Of a DNA stretch of 64,000 nucleotides, positions 16,954-26,309 are shown piece by piece. The notes beneath the pieces were generated by a model. It worked only from the letters and a program-made list of their open reading frames with translations. It made no database searches and was not told where the DNA came from. The position numbers and the translations under genes were made by a program. The DNA is from Aquimarina aggregata (lineage in GTDB: Bacteria; Bacteroidota; Bacteroidia; Flavobacteriales; Flavobacteriaceae), in contig NZ_LQRT01000058.1 in assembly GCF_001632745.1 (NCBI RefSeq), positions 62,001-126,000 on the forward strand. The letters run 5' to 3'. Within the stretch, counting starts at the first letter, position 1; the number at the start of each line of letters is the position of its first letter.

Positions 16954-18312
16954 ATGAATTTTAACCTTTCGCAATATTTTAAAAAGAATACAGAGACTGC
17001 ACCACTTGCAGTCTTTCGTATTTTTTTTGGAATAATGATGTTATTAAGTATTGTGCGTTTTTGGAGCTATGGGTGGATAGAAACGTTGTATATAAAGCCA
17101 AAGTTTTTCTTTTCGTATTATGGATTTGAATGGATACGGCCTTTGGGTATTTATACATATTTAATCTTCATAATATGTGCTATTTCGGCACTTATGGTTG
17201 CTCTAGGTTTTAAGTACAGAATAAGTATAATTATTTTCTTTCTTAGTTTTACGTATATCGAGTTGATGGATAAGACAACTTATCTTAATCATTATTATTT
17301 TATAAGTGTACTAAGTTTTTTGATGATCTTTTTGCCTGCTAATGCCTATTATGCCTTAGATGCAAGAAAAAGAAAATCCTTTAAGTATATCCCTGTCTGG
17401 ACAATTGATAGTGTTAAATTACTACTAGGAATTGTATATTTCTATGCAGGTTTAGCAAAACTTAATTCGGATTGGTTGGTCAAAGCTATGCCTCTTAAAA
17501 TTTGGCTTCCTTCAAATTATGATTTACCTGTTTTAGGTGACTTGATGCAACAAGAATGGGTTCATTATGTATTTAGTTATACAGGGGCGATATATGATCT
17601 TACCATACCATTTTTATTATTGTTCAGAAAAACTAGAAATTTTGCATTCATTATGGTAGTAGTTTTTCATGTGTTAACAAGAATTTTGTTTCCGATAGGT
17701 ATGTTTCCTTATATCATGATCATTAGTACATTAATATTTTTTGATTCAAAAGTTCATTATAAAATTTTAGCAATAATTTCCAAGGTATTTAAGATAAATC
17801 AAACGCAATTTGATACAAATCGAATACTAACGTTTAAGCCTAAAAAAGATAAAATTCTCATTGGTATTATTACTGTACTTTTTACAATTCAATTACTTTT
17901 GCCGTTTAGATATTTATTATATCCGGGAGAGTTATTTTGGACAGAAGAAGGATACAGATTTTCCTGGAGAGTAATGCTAATGGAAAAAGCAGGGTATGCT
18001 AATTTTAAGATTGTTGATAGTAAAACGGGGAAAAGATTTTATGTAGATAATAATGATTTTCTTACCGCTTTTCAAGAAAAACAAATGGCAACACAACCTG
18101 ATTTTATTTTACAATATGCACATTACCTTAAAAAACATTTTGAAAATAGGGGACATCAAAATGTACAAGTGTTTGTAGAGAGTTACGTGGCACTTAATGG
18201 TAGGTTGAGCAGTCAATATATTGATCCAGAAACGGATTTAGGAAAACAAAAAGAGACATTTAAACATAAAACATGGATTATTCCATTTAAAGATGAGATT
18301 AAGGGATTATAA
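16954..18312 (+). CDS. HTTM-domain membrane protein (vitamin K-dependent carboxylase-like)
   Basis: A 452-residue polytopic membrane protein. The order of conserved segments follows vitamin K-dependent gamma-glutamyl carboxylase: FRIFFGIMML, DKTTYLNHYYFISVLSFLM (His113), FLPANAYYALD, YFYAGLAKLNSDWL (Lys169) and VFHVLTRILFPIGMFPYIM. His113 and Lys169 align with human GGCX His160 and the catalytic base Lys218 by the shared DKT..NNH and KLxxDW contexts. A soluble tail (about 340-452) follows. It sits between imelysin and a TonB receptor whose start overlaps its 3' end by 20 nt, so the three are translationally linked. Substrate unknown. Confidence 0.9.
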   Translation: MNFNLSQYFKKNTETAPLAVFRIFFGIMMLLSIVRFWSYGWIETLYIKPKFFFSYYGFEWIRPLGIYTYLIFIICAISALMVALGFKYRISIIIFFLSFTYIELMDKTTYLNHYYFISVLSFLMIFLPANAYYALDARKRKSFKYIPVWTIDSVKLLLGIVYFYAGLAKLNSDWLVKAMPLKIWLPSNYDLPVLGDLMQQEWVHYVFSYTGAIYDLTIPFLLLFRKTRNFAFIMVVVFHVLTRILFPIGMFPYIMIISTLIFFDSKVHYKILAIISKVFKINQTQFDTNRILTFKPKKDKILIGIITVLFTIQLLLPFRYLLYPGELFWTEEGYRFSWRVMLMEKAGYANFKIVDSKTGKRFYVDNNDFLTAFQEKQMATQPDFILQYAHYLKKHFENRGHQNVQVFVESYVALNGRLSSQYIDPETDLGKQKETFKHKTWIIPFKDEIKGL

Positions 18313-20761
18313 GATTTTTGTAGTAGTAGTGTTACTTGCTACTTCTGCTTTTGGGCAATATCAGTTTACAGGAATAGTAGTAGATCAAAATGATAAGCCG
18401 ATTACTAACGCAGAGGTATATAATCGTAATACAGGGGAGCAAACGATTACCAATACCAAAGGACAGTTTGAGTTTAATGATTTAGAATCAGGAGATTATT
18501 TAATAACAATTTTTAGCTTTGATTTTGAGATTTTAGAACAACAGATAAAAATAGAGGGTAATACATCAAAGAATTTTGTCTTAGCTCCTCTTGGAGAAGC
18601 ACTTTCTGAAGTAGTGATTAAGCAGCGAAGAAATCGTATCTATGGCTTAAAGCAGTTAAAACCAGTAGAGGGAACTGCTATTTATGCCGGTAAAAAAAGT
18701 GAAGTCGTCCTGTTAGAGAATACCTTAGGTAATTTAGCCTCAAATAATGCAAGACAGATTTATGCTCAAGTTGCAGGATTGAATATCTATGAAAATAGTG
18801 TTGGTGGATTGCAATTAAACATAGGCGGTAGAGGTTTAGACCCAAATCGTACTGCAAACTTTAATACACGTCAAAATGGATATGATATTAGTGCAGATGT
18901 TTTAGGATATCCAGAAAGCTATTATACTCCGCCAGCAGAAGCCTTAAGTGAGATACAAGTAGTCAGAGGGGCGGCATCTTTACAATATGGTACTCAATTT
19001 GGGGGGTTAATTAACTTTAAGATGAAACAACCCAATCCAAATAAAAAGATCGAATTAGTATCACGACAAACCCTAGGGTCATTTAATTTGTTTACTAGTT
19101 TTAATAGTTTAGGTGGAACAATTGGTAAGTTTAGTTATTACACTTATTTTAATTATAAATCAGGAGATGGTTTTAGACCAAATTCAGATTTTGACTCTAA
19201 AAATTACTATGTGCATTTGGGATATCAGATTTCTGACAGAACCAAACTAACAGGAGAATTTACATATTTAGACTATTTAGCCAAACAACCGGGAGGGCTT
19301 ACTGATACACAATTTGATACAGATCCGGATTTTAGTAACCGAACTAGAAACTGGTTTGAGGTAGATTGGAAATTATTTTCATTAAAATTAGAGCATGAAT
19401 TTTCTGAAAAAACTGATTTTAGTTTAAATCTTTTTGGATTGGATGCCTCAAGAAGAGCTCTTGGATTTAGAGGAGTAGCCACTAACCTAAATTCAAATGC
19501 AATTACAGCTGTTGATGAAGTTGATGTTAATGGTAATTTTGTGAATCCCCGAGATCTTATTATTGGAAATTTTAAAAACTGGGGAGCAGAAGCAAGATTG
19601 CTAAGTCGTTATAATTTAATAGGTAAAGAATCAGTCTTTTTAATTGGCTCTAAATTTTATAAGGCCAACAACGGAGCAATACAAGGGCCGGGTAGTACTG
19701 GGACTGATGCAGATTTTAACCTACAAACAGAAAGCTTTCCTGATTATCCAAATCAATCTACTTTTGATTTTCCTAATCTTAATGTAGCAGTGTTTGGAGA
19801 GAATATCTTTAATATAACAGATAAACTTTCAATAACCCCAGGGATTAGATTTGAATATATAAAGACAGAAACCGATGGTGTTTTTAATAATGTAGTATTT
19901 GATAATGCAGGAAACCCAATAAGTAATACAAATGAAAGAGATGATGAGACTTTTGAAAGATCTTTTGTGTTACTAGGTATAGGTTCTAGTTATAAAATAA
20001 ACAATACCATCGAATCTTATATTAATGTATCTCAAAATTATAGATCAGTTACATTCAATGATATAAGAATTGTAAATCCAACTTTTGTGATTCGTCCTGA
20101 TATATCCGATGAAGAAGGGTTTACTGCAGATTTTGGAATAAGAGGAAAAATTAATAATGTATTAACGTATGATACAAGCCTTTTTGGATTGTGGTATGAC
20201 GATAGGATAGGTGAGGTTTTTAATGATAGAGCAGAAAGAGTTCGAGGAAATATAGGAGATGCTGTAATTTATGGTTTAGAAAGTTATGTAAATTGGAATA
20301 TCGGGAATACATTTTTTCCCGAGAACACCAATTACGTATTGAATACTTTTGTTAACCTAGCAGTAACAGATTCTGAATATACAAGATCAGAAGAACAAAT
20401 AGTAGGTAATAAAGTTGAGTTTATCCCATTAATTAATTTAAAAACAGGAATCGGATTTGGTTATAAAAATTTCCTAGGAAATGTTCAATTCACACGTTTG
20501 TCAGAACAATTCACTGAAGTTACTAATGCCGATAGAGCACCTGTGGGTAGTAGAGAAGAAGGTACTTTGGGTAAAATTCCTGCATATTCAATAGTAGATG
20601 TTTCATTGTCGTACACCTATAAAAGATTTAAACTAGAAACAGGAGTTAATAACCTTTTAGATGAAAGTTATTTTACCCAAAGAGCAACTGGTTATCCTGG
20701 CCCAGGGATTATACCTTCGGCACCGATATCATGGTATACTACCCTACAATTTAAATGGTAA
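18293..20761 (+). CDS. TonB-dependent outer-membrane receptor
   Basis: An 822-residue receptor. It has a signal peptide (cleavage after SAFGQ), a carboxypeptidase-D-like regulatory domain (about 25-100: FTGIVVDQNDKPITNAEVYN), a plug domain (about 125-240: LNIYENSVGGLQLNIGGRGLDPNR, EIQVVRGAASLQYGTQFGGLINF) and a 22-strand-type barrel ending in TTLQFKW with terminal aromatic. It resembles FecA-like siderophore/metal-chelate receptors rather than SusC. No SusD partner is present. The start overlaps the HTTM gene by 20 nt. With imelysin and DUF4856 proteins upstream and ferritin downstream, iron or another metal chelate is the likely cargo. Confidence 0.94.
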   Translation: MRLRDYKIFVVVVLLATSAFGQYQFTGIVVDQNDKPITNAEVYNRNTGEQTITNTKGQFEFNDLESGDYLITIFSFDFEILEQQIKIEGNTSKNFVLAPLGEALSEVVIKQRRNRIYGLKQLKPVEGTAIYAGKKSEVVLLENTLGNLASNNARQIYAQVAGLNIYENSVGGLQLNIGGRGLDPNRTANFNTRQNGYDISADVLGYPESYYTPPAEALSEIQVVRGAASLQYGTQFGGLINFKMKQPNPNKKIELVSRQTLGSFNLFTSFNSLGGTIGKFSYYTYFNYKSGDGFRPNSDFDSKNYYVHLGYQISDRTKLTGEFTYLDYLAKQPGGLTDTQFDTDPDFSNRTRNWFEVDWKLFSLKLEHEFSEKTDFSLNLFGLDASRRALGFRGVATNLNSNAITAVDEVDVNGNFVNPRDLIIGNFKNWGAEARLLSRYNLIGKESVFLIGSKFYKANNGAIQGPGSTGTDADFNLQTESFPDYPNQSTFDFPNLNVAVFGENIFNITDKLSITPGIRFEYIKTETDGVFNNVVFDNAGNPISNTNERDDETFERSFVLLGIGSSYKINNTIESYINVSQNYRSVTFNDIRIVNPTFVIRPDISDEEGFTADFGIRGKINNVLTYDTSLFGLWYDDRIGEVFNDRAERVRGNIGDAVIYGLESYVNWNIGNTFFPENTNYVLNTFVNLAVTDSEYTRSEEQIVGNKVEFIPLINLKTGIGFGYKNFLGNVQFTRLSEQFTEVTNADRAPVGSREEGTLGKIPAYSIVDVSLSYTYKRFKLETGVNNLLDESYFTQRATGYPGPGIIPSAPISWYTTLQFKW

Positions 20762-20855
20762 AAGGCAAAATTTAACCTTTGTTTAATCAAAGAATTAACT
20801 TTTGTTCAATCATGAATCGCGTTTTAATTATATACTTTTGAGCAAAATCACACTT

Positions 20856-21368
20856 ATGAAAGAGTTAAGAGGGTATGACGAGATGATGTCGGGATATTAT
20901 GAAAAAATGTCTAATCATATGTTGCCATTATTATCATGGGAGTTTTATGGTGAGCATCATGCAAGTCTAGAGAATTTTAAAGATGATCTAAGTGCTCTTA
21001 CTAAACTTACTAAAAATTGGATGTTTGAGGCCGATTATCAAAACGAACTTATTGATAAGCAATCTGTGATCGTGGTCACAAGTCCTAGTCTTGAGATAGT
21101 TTATGCTTCTAAAAACATGAAAAAGATGAATGGCTATGATCCTAAAGAGGTAATAGGAAATTCTCCGAAAATGTTTCAAGGTACCAATACATGTTCTGTA
21201 ACATCTGCAAAAGTAAGAGATGCTATTAATAATGAAAAACCTTTTGAAGTTTCAATTCTTAACTATAGAAAAGATAATACTACATACAAGTGTTTGATTA
21301 AAGGGTATCCTGTTCGAGATAAGAAAGGAAAACTTGTTAATTATATCGCTTTTGAGAAAGCTGCATAA
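20856..21368 (+). CDS. Stand-alone PAS-domain protein
   Basis: A 170-residue cytosolic protein: a helical N-terminal part (about 1-65) and one PAS domain (about 70-168; VVTSPSLEIVYASKNMKKMNGYDPKEVIGNSPKMFQGTNT pattern, then FEVSILNYRKDNTTYKCLIKGYPVRD). The layout of the E-alpha region recalls LOV domains, but the flavin-binding GxNCRFLQ cysteine is absent. No output domain is attached. I chose the ATG at 20856, because a TTG at 20802 would add 18 residues. It may act with another sensor protein; ligand unknown. Confidence 0.82.
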   Translation: MKELRGYDEMMSGYYEKMSNHMLPLLSWEFYGEHHASLENFKDDLSALTKLTKNWMFEADYQNELIDKQSVIVVTSPSLEIVYASKNMKKMNGYDPKEVIGNSPKMFQGTNTCSVTSAKVRDAINNEKPFEVSILNYRKDNTTYKCLIKGYPVRDKKGKLVNYIAFEKAA

Positions 21369-21567
21369 AAATATATTCAGAAATAAATACCTTACTTTTT
21401 CTTAATCACTTTTCATTCAGGTTAAAACTAATTTGGCGTGAGTAGTAATTAAACAAATTACGGTTATATAGTCTGATTTTAAATTACGCAAAACCTACAT
21501 ACTCAATATTTAAAACGCTAGAAAATGCTTACTTTAGTTATACACAAATAATTGAAGTTAATTATAT

Positions 21568-22071
21568 ATGATACCAGAAATTGAAAAATTATTAAATGAA
21601 CAAATAACATATGAAGCAAAAGCTTCTGCACAATATCTTTCTATGGCCTGTTGGGCAGATGTAAATGGATACAATGGTGTAGCAGATTTCTTTTACACGC
21701 AATCTGAAGAAGAACGTGTGCATATGACCAAGTTAGTAAAGTTTATTAACGAACGAAGCGGAATAGCGGTTATACCTGCAATAGATAAGCCAAGAGATGA
21801 TTTTAAAACGTTAATGGAGCTTTTTGAAACCTTTTTAGATAGCGAGGAATTTGTTACGGCCCGCATTAACAATATAATTTATGAATGTCTTCAACATAAA
21901 GATTATAATGTTCATAATTTTATGCAATGGTATGTTGCTGAACAGTTAGAAGAAGAGGCAACTGCACGCACATTATTAGATAAATTAAAGATCATAGGAG
22001 ACGATAAATCGGGTCATTACTTATTCGATAGAGATATTAATACTTTTCAAATAGAAGACTCAGCTAAGTAG
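21568..22071 (+). CDS. Ferritin (non-haem, FtnA-like)
   Basis: A 167-residue iron-storage subunit that assembles into a 24-mer. Ferroxidase-centre residues are visible: Glu16 (TYEAKAS), Glu49 and His52 (EEERVHM), and the EQLEEEATA helix. Lack of the haem-binding Met of bacterioferritins and the YLSMACWAD and FMQWYVAEQLEEE motifs fit FtnA. It lies 0.8 kb downstream of the imelysin/TonB locus and has its own terminator, consistent with a regional iron theme. Confidence 0.95.
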   Translation: MIPEIEKLLNEQITYEAKASAQYLSMACWADVNGYNGVADFFYTQSEEERVHMTKLVKFINERSGIAVIPAIDKPRDDFKTLMELFETFLDSEEFVTARINNIIYECLQHKDYNVHNFMQWYVAEQLEEEATARTLLDKLKIIGDDKSGHYLFDRDINTFQIEDSAK

Positions 22072-22100
22072 TTGTTAATAAGTTGATAAAGAAAAAATAG

Positions 22101-22127
22101 AGATTCCTTTTATAGGAATCTTTTTTT
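22101..22127 (+). terminator. Terminator of ferritin
   Basis: An 8-bp stem AGATTCCT/AGGAATCT with a short loop and T7 tail, 30 nt after the stop. Confidence 0.75.
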
Positions 22128-22171
22128 GTTATTTTTGTGCTTTATTTAGATTTAATAAAAATTAATAAATA

Positions 22172-22315
22172 GTGCAAAGTTTAGAAACCCCATCATTATA
22201 TTCTCCATGTGCAGTTTTAAATTGTGAAATTGCTTGTGGTGGTAAGAAAAAGAAATGCTGTAAAAAGTATAAAAAGAAAGGTAAGTCCAACTGTAAAAGA
22301 TGTCCTAAACTTTAA
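22172..22315 (+). CDS. Small Cys/Lys-rich protein
   Basis: A 47-residue ORF starting at GTG. It has seven cysteines arranged as CAVLNCEIAC, then a strongly basic part with a CC pair and a final CKRCPKL. The spacing (C-x4-C-x3-C, later CC, C-x2-C) suggests metal binding or a small disulfide fold, but I recognise no named family. An in-frame stop lies two codons upstream, so GTG is the only plausible start. No signal peptide is visible. It sits between ferritin and the DUF4266/DUF3570 pair. It is credible as a gene because of its composition and the clean gap it fills. Confidence 0.6.
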   Translation: MQSLETPSLYSPCAVLNCEIACGGKKKKCCKKYKKKGKSNCKRCPKL

Positions 22316-22609
22316 ACCACACAATATCTTTTTCAGTATTCAAAGAATGATTACTATAATTTCTCTCTTGGTAATCACATTCTTAACTACTTCAATTAAT
22401 CTTTAGTAATAGAATTATAGTTTTCTATATAAATCTATATAGTAATCATTGTACTAGACATTTGTTTATATAGTTTTTAAAGTATAGATTTATTAAAATA
22501 CTACATAATAACAGTAAATCCCTTTTCATATCGTGTAAGGAATGGCGTTTTTTTAGAACTAATGATGGACTGTTTTATGTCATTCGACATTATAAATAAA
22601 ACAAAATAC

Positions 22610-22819
22610 ATGAATAAGCTGATTATAATTTTTATTCTGTTACTTTCTTCGACCTCGTGCGTGGCCGTAAAGGAATATGAGAAAGTTGCACTTAACGATC
22701 CTGATATGGAACTATCCTTGAAGAAAATCGATCGTTTCGAAACTAATTTTCAAGCGTATAGAGAGGCAGCAGCAGGAGCTAATGGTGGTAAAACTGGTGG
22801 TGGTTGCGGGTGTAACTAA
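22610..22819 (+). CDS. DUF4266 small lipoprotein
   Basis: A 69-residue lipoprotein: signal MNKLIIIFILLLSSTSC, then VAVKEYEKVALNDPDMEL and a glycine-rich tail ending GGGCGCN, the hallmark of DUF4266. I use the ATG at 22610; an upstream ATG at 22562 would add 16 residues in front of the signal peptide. DUF4266 genes usually precede a DUF3570 barrel gene, as here, often with an ApbE flavin transferase and a thioredoxin, which I do not see in this window. Function unknown, possibly redox or metal related. Confidence 0.85.
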   Translation: MNKLIIIFILLLSSTSCVAVKEYEKVALNDPDMELSLKKIDRFETNFQAYREAAAGANGGKTGGGCGCN

Positions 22820-22873
22820 AATAACTCTTTGAAAATAACAAGGTATAGCTAAACTTAAATAAGAAAAGCACTT

Positions 22874-24127
22874 TTGAAAAAACGATTCACATTAGTCTTA
22901 CTGTTAATATCTATTTTTACAGTAGCACAAGAAAAAGATAAAAACACCTCAGAGGCGTATAAAAAAAGAGTGTTAGAGTCAACAGAAATAGATTTTCTAA
23001 CAAGTTATTACACTCAAGATGGTGATAATGCTGCAGTAACCGGAGGAAGAGGTACAGAAGAGCTTACAGATTTTACTCCAACAGTAGTGGTATCGATTCC
23101 TTTAAATGATGATGATGTATTAACTATTGATGCAAGTGTATCTGCTTATACGTCTGCATCTTCGAGTAATGTGGATCCTTTTGATGGAGACCCAAATGTA
23201 GATGCTAGCCCTTTTATAGCCTCTTCTGGAGCTTCTAGAAATGATGTGCTAACTACTGTAAGTGTCAATTATAGCCATAGTAGTGATGATCGCAATAAGA
23301 TATGGTCTGCAAATGCAGCCGTTGCAAATGAATATGATTATTTTTCTATTGGTTTTGGAGGTAGTTATACTATGTTGTTTAATGAAAAAAACACCGAATT
23401 TAGTGTAAAAGCAAATGTATTTTTAGATACATGGAATGCTATTTATCCAACAGAATTACGAGATGATAATAACTTTATTCCATTTGATGATGAGTCTCGA
23501 AATTCATACTCCTTAGGACTTGGTTTTTCACAAATATTGTCAAAAAAATTACAAGGTTCTTTATCTGTTGATGTGATTCGACAAGATGGATTATTATCAA
23601 CACCATTTCAGCGTGTACAATTTGCAGATGTTGCAGATAGAGTAGTTCAACAGTTTACATTAGGTGATGATGTGGAAAGGTTACCAGATACTCGATTTAA
23701 GATTGCAGCAGGAGGGCGATTACATTATTATCTAAATGAGATTGTTGCTATACGTACATTTTATAGGTATTATACAGATGATTGGGGTATTAATTCTCAT
23801 ACCGCAAATATAGAAGTACCTATAAAAATTACAGATAAGTTTACATTGTACCCGAGTTATCGTTTTTATACGCAAACAGCCGCAGATTATTTTGCACCTT
23901 TTAATCAGCATTTATCGACACAACAGTTGTATACATCCGATTATGATTTATCCGATTTTAATGCTAATCAATATGGTTTTGGAATAAGTTATACAGATAT
24001 TTTTGCAAAGTTTCATATTTGGAAATTTGGATTGAAAAATATAGATTTTCGATTTAGACAATATGAGCGTAATACAGGGCTTAAAGCGAGTTTGTTTTCA
24101 GGAGGAGTTAGTTTTATTATGGATTAG
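22874..24127 (+). CDS. DUF3570 outer-membrane beta-barrel protein
   Basis: A 417-residue protein with a signal peptide (LVLLLISIFTVAQ). Features of DUF3570 are TEIDFLTSYYTQDGDNAAVTGGRGTEELTDFTP-type opening, VSANYSHSSDDRN-like strands, long alternating beta strands and the C-terminal FSGGVSFIMD. The translation start is TTG at 22874, the only start that keeps the whole signal peptide. It follows DUF4266 by 54 nt and is probably co-expressed with it. It likely forms a barrel in the outer membrane that works with the DUF4266 lipoprotein. Confidence 0.88.
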   Translation: MKKRFTLVLLLISIFTVAQEKDKNTSEAYKKRVLESTEIDFLTSYYTQDGDNAAVTGGRGTEELTDFTPTVVVSIPLNDDDVLTIDASVSAYTSASSSNVDPFDGDPNVDASPFIASSGASRNDVLTTVSVNYSHSSDDRNKIWSANAAVANEYDYFSIGFGGSYTMLFNEKNTEFSVKANVFLDTWNAIYPTELRDDNNFIPFDDESRNSYSLGLGFSQILSKKLQGSLSVDVIRQDGLLSTPFQRVQFADVADRVVQQFTLGDDVERLPDTRFKIAAGGRLHYYLNEIVAIRTFYRYYTDDWGINSHTANIEVPIKITDKFTLYPSYRFYTQTAADYFAPFNQHLSTQQLYTSDYDLSDFNANQYGFGISYTDIFAKFHIWKFGLKNIDFRFRQYERNTGLKASLFSGGVSFIMD

Positions 24128-24286
24128 TTAGATTAACTAATCTAAAATGTAATAAGAGTATAAGTATTTGATATAGCCTTTCTGAAATTACACATGTCCA
24201 ACCAAAAAAAGCAATATTCAGCAAGTTTTGGGTTTTATAACTATTTTGTAAATAATACTTTTATGTTGTTTTAAAAGTATATAAAG

Positions 24287-25132
24287 ATGGTTAAGCAACA
24301 TAATGTACAATATGATCGTATTGCAGAGGCAATAATGTATATCAAAGAGAACTTTAAAGATCAACCCAGTCTTGAAGATATAGCAGAAAAAGTACACGTT
24401 AGCCCGTTTTATTTCCAAAGACTTTTTAAGGATTGGGTAGGATTAAGCCCAAAAAAATTTCTACAATTTACTAGTGTAGAATATGCAAAAGAAATACTTA
24501 AAGATCAAGAAGCTACGTTGTTTGATGTAGCTTATAAAACAGGATTATCTGGTACAGGTAGACTTCATGATCTTTTTATAAAAATCGAAGGAATGACTCC
24601 AGGAGAATATAAAAAAGGAGCCCAAAACCTAGAGATTAAATATAGTTATGCTCATAGTTTATTTGGCAAAATCTTAGTAGCATCAACATCAAAAGGAGTT
24701 TGTTATATGTCCTTTGTGGATAATCAAGAACAAGCATTTGAAGAACTTAAATTAAATTTTCCTAATGCTAGTTTTAAATCAGTTATTGATCACTTTCAAC
24801 AAAATGCACTATCACTTTTTACAAATGATTGGAGTAAATTAGAGCAAATCAAACTACATCTTAAAGGAACAGATTTTCAGCTAAAAGTATGGAATGCACT
24901 ACTTAAAATACCACAAGGTGGATTAATTACATATGGCGGTATTGCGAAATATATTGATAAACCAAAAGCATCTAGAGCAGTAGGAACGGCCATAGGTAAC
25001 AACCCAATTGCTTTTTTGATTCCATGTCATCGCGTAATACAGGCTACAGGAAACCTTGGGCAATATCATTGGGGTAGTGTTCGGAAAACAGCAATGATAG
25101 GGTGGGAAGCTGCGCAAATACACCAGAATTAA
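24287..25132 (+). CDS. AraC-type DNA-binding / O6-alkylguanine-DNA methyltransferase fusion (Ada-like)
   Basis: A 281-residue bifunctional DNA-repair protein. Residues about 8-108 form an AraC helix-turn-helix pair (LEDIAEKVHVSPFYFQRLFKDWVG, VAYKTGLSGTGRLHDLF). Residues about 115-275 are the methyltransferase with the acceptor Cys247 in IPCHRVIQATG and the ITYGGIAKYIDKPKASRAVG helix-wing. The N-terminal zinc domain of E. coli Ada, which senses methyl phosphotriesters, is missing. It removes alkyl groups from guanine O6 irreversibly and may regulate its own gene. Single gene. Confidence 0.94.
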   Translation: MVKQHNVQYDRIAEAIMYIKENFKDQPSLEDIAEKVHVSPFYFQRLFKDWVGLSPKKFLQFTSVEYAKEILKDQEATLFDVAYKTGLSGTGRLHDLFIKIEGMTPGEYKKGAQNLEIKYSYAHSLFGKILVASTSKGVCYMSFVDNQEQAFEELKLNFPNASFKSVIDHFQQNALSLFTNDWSKLEQIKLHLKGTDFQLKVWNALLKIPQGGLITYGGIAKYIDKPKASRAVGTAIGNNPIAFLIPCHRVIQATGNLGQYHWGSVRKTAMIGWEAAQIHQN

Positions 25133-25407
25133 CCAAGACTCCCACCGTGTATTGTGTCAATTTTATTGGCAGATCAAAAAAAGGGAGAAATCTTATAAAG
25201 ATATTCCCCCTTTACCATTTACGTTAATAGATAAGTTATGGGCAATTTTCTTATATAACGCTTTAGGTAAAAAATACCCTACCTCTTTTTAGAAAAAAAA
25301 ATAGTTTGTGCTATTCTGATGACCTAAGGATTAAGTTTTTTTTATGAATATGATCAAAATGTTTTGCTACTTTAGGTTGTTATCATTCATCAATAAAAAA
25401 AATCAAA

Positions 25408-26298
25408 ATGAAATTAGTATTTGTTTTCTTGTTATTTATGGCCTTTACTATAAAAAACAACGCTCAAGAATCTCTTGTGTATTTAAATCAAAAAGCACCT
25501 TCAACGACTCCAGAAATTTTTGCACCTGATATTATATCTAAGCAAAAGGAATACGAATTTGGTTCAGTATTTTCAAAAGATGGTACTGAATTTTTTTATG
25601 GAGTCGATATTAATGGTAAATCAGAAATTCGATATACCAAATTAGATGGGAATTCTTGGATAACCCCAAAAACGATAATTGTTCATGAGAATTATGGATT
25701 TAATGATCCATTTCTGTCTCCTGATGAAAACAGGTTATACTATATATCTAATATGCCCTTAAGCGGTGTAGGAGATGGTAAAGACTATGATATTTGGTAT
25801 TCAACAAAAAATCCTGAAGGTTGGTCAAAACCTAAAAATGCAGGAAAAAATATAAATACAAATTCTAATGAGTATTATATATCATTTACGCAACAAGGAA
25901 CAATGTATTTTAGTTCTAATAAAGAGGCAGTAAAAGATAATAATGGTGATTTTGACATTTATGCCTCTAAAAATGAAGATGGTTTATTTCAAAAACCATC
26001 AAGATTACCAGAAGCAATAAATACAAAAGCATATGAAGCAGATGTATTTGTTGCATCAGACGAATCTTATGTTATTTTTTGCGCTACACGAAAGGAAGGC
26101 CTGGGAAGAGGAGATTTATATATCAGTTTTAAAAACGATGATGGAAGTTGGACAAAATCTAAGAATATGGGAGAACCAATTAATACTTCAGGTCATGAAT
26201 TATGCCCATTTGTGACTAAAGATGGAAAATATTTTTTCTATACTAGCAAAAAAGATATTTATTGGGTAGATGCCAAAATCTTAGAACAATATCGATAA
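25408..26298 (+). CDS. PD40 (TolB-like beta-propeller) exported protein
   Basis: A 296-residue exported protein with a signal peptide (LLFMAFTIKNNAQ). The body is a series of PD40 blades: FGSVFSKDGTEFFYGVD, NDPFLSPDENRLYYISN, YISFTQQGTMYFSSNKE, ADVFVASDESYVIFCATRK and CPFVTKDGKYFFYTSKKD. Such propellers are found in TolB and in surface proteins of Bacteroidota; without an attached domain the role is open. The DinB gene begins 11 nt after its stop. Confidence 0.82.
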   Translation: MKLVFVFLLFMAFTIKNNAQESLVYLNQKAPSTTPEIFAPDIISKQKEYEFGSVFSKDGTEFFYGVDINGKSEIRYTKLDGNSWITPKTIIVHENYGFNDPFLSPDENRLYYISNMPLSGVGDGKDYDIWYSTKNPEGWSKPKNAGKNINTNSNEYYISFTQQGTMYFSSNKEAVKDNNGDFDIYASKNEDGLFQKPSRLPEAINTKAYEADVFVASDESYVIFCATRKEGLGRGDLYISFKNDDGSWTKSKNMGEPINTSGHELCPFVTKDGKYFFYTSKKDIYWVDAKILEQYR

Positions 26299-26309
26299 AT
26301 GAATGCCTA

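Noticed and set aside
20802..20855. An upstream TTG start for the PAS protein
   Set aside because: It adds 18 residues without family resemblance, and an ATG at 20856 fits better.
22224..22406. A 60-codon plus-strand reading frame overlapping the Cys-rich mini-protein
   Set aside because: Its first half is the mini-protein read in another frame and gives no sensible composition. Only the last 20 codons look signal-peptide-like, and they stop immediately.
25176..25214. A terminator after the Ada-like gene
   Set aside because: The stem has several mismatches and no T tract.
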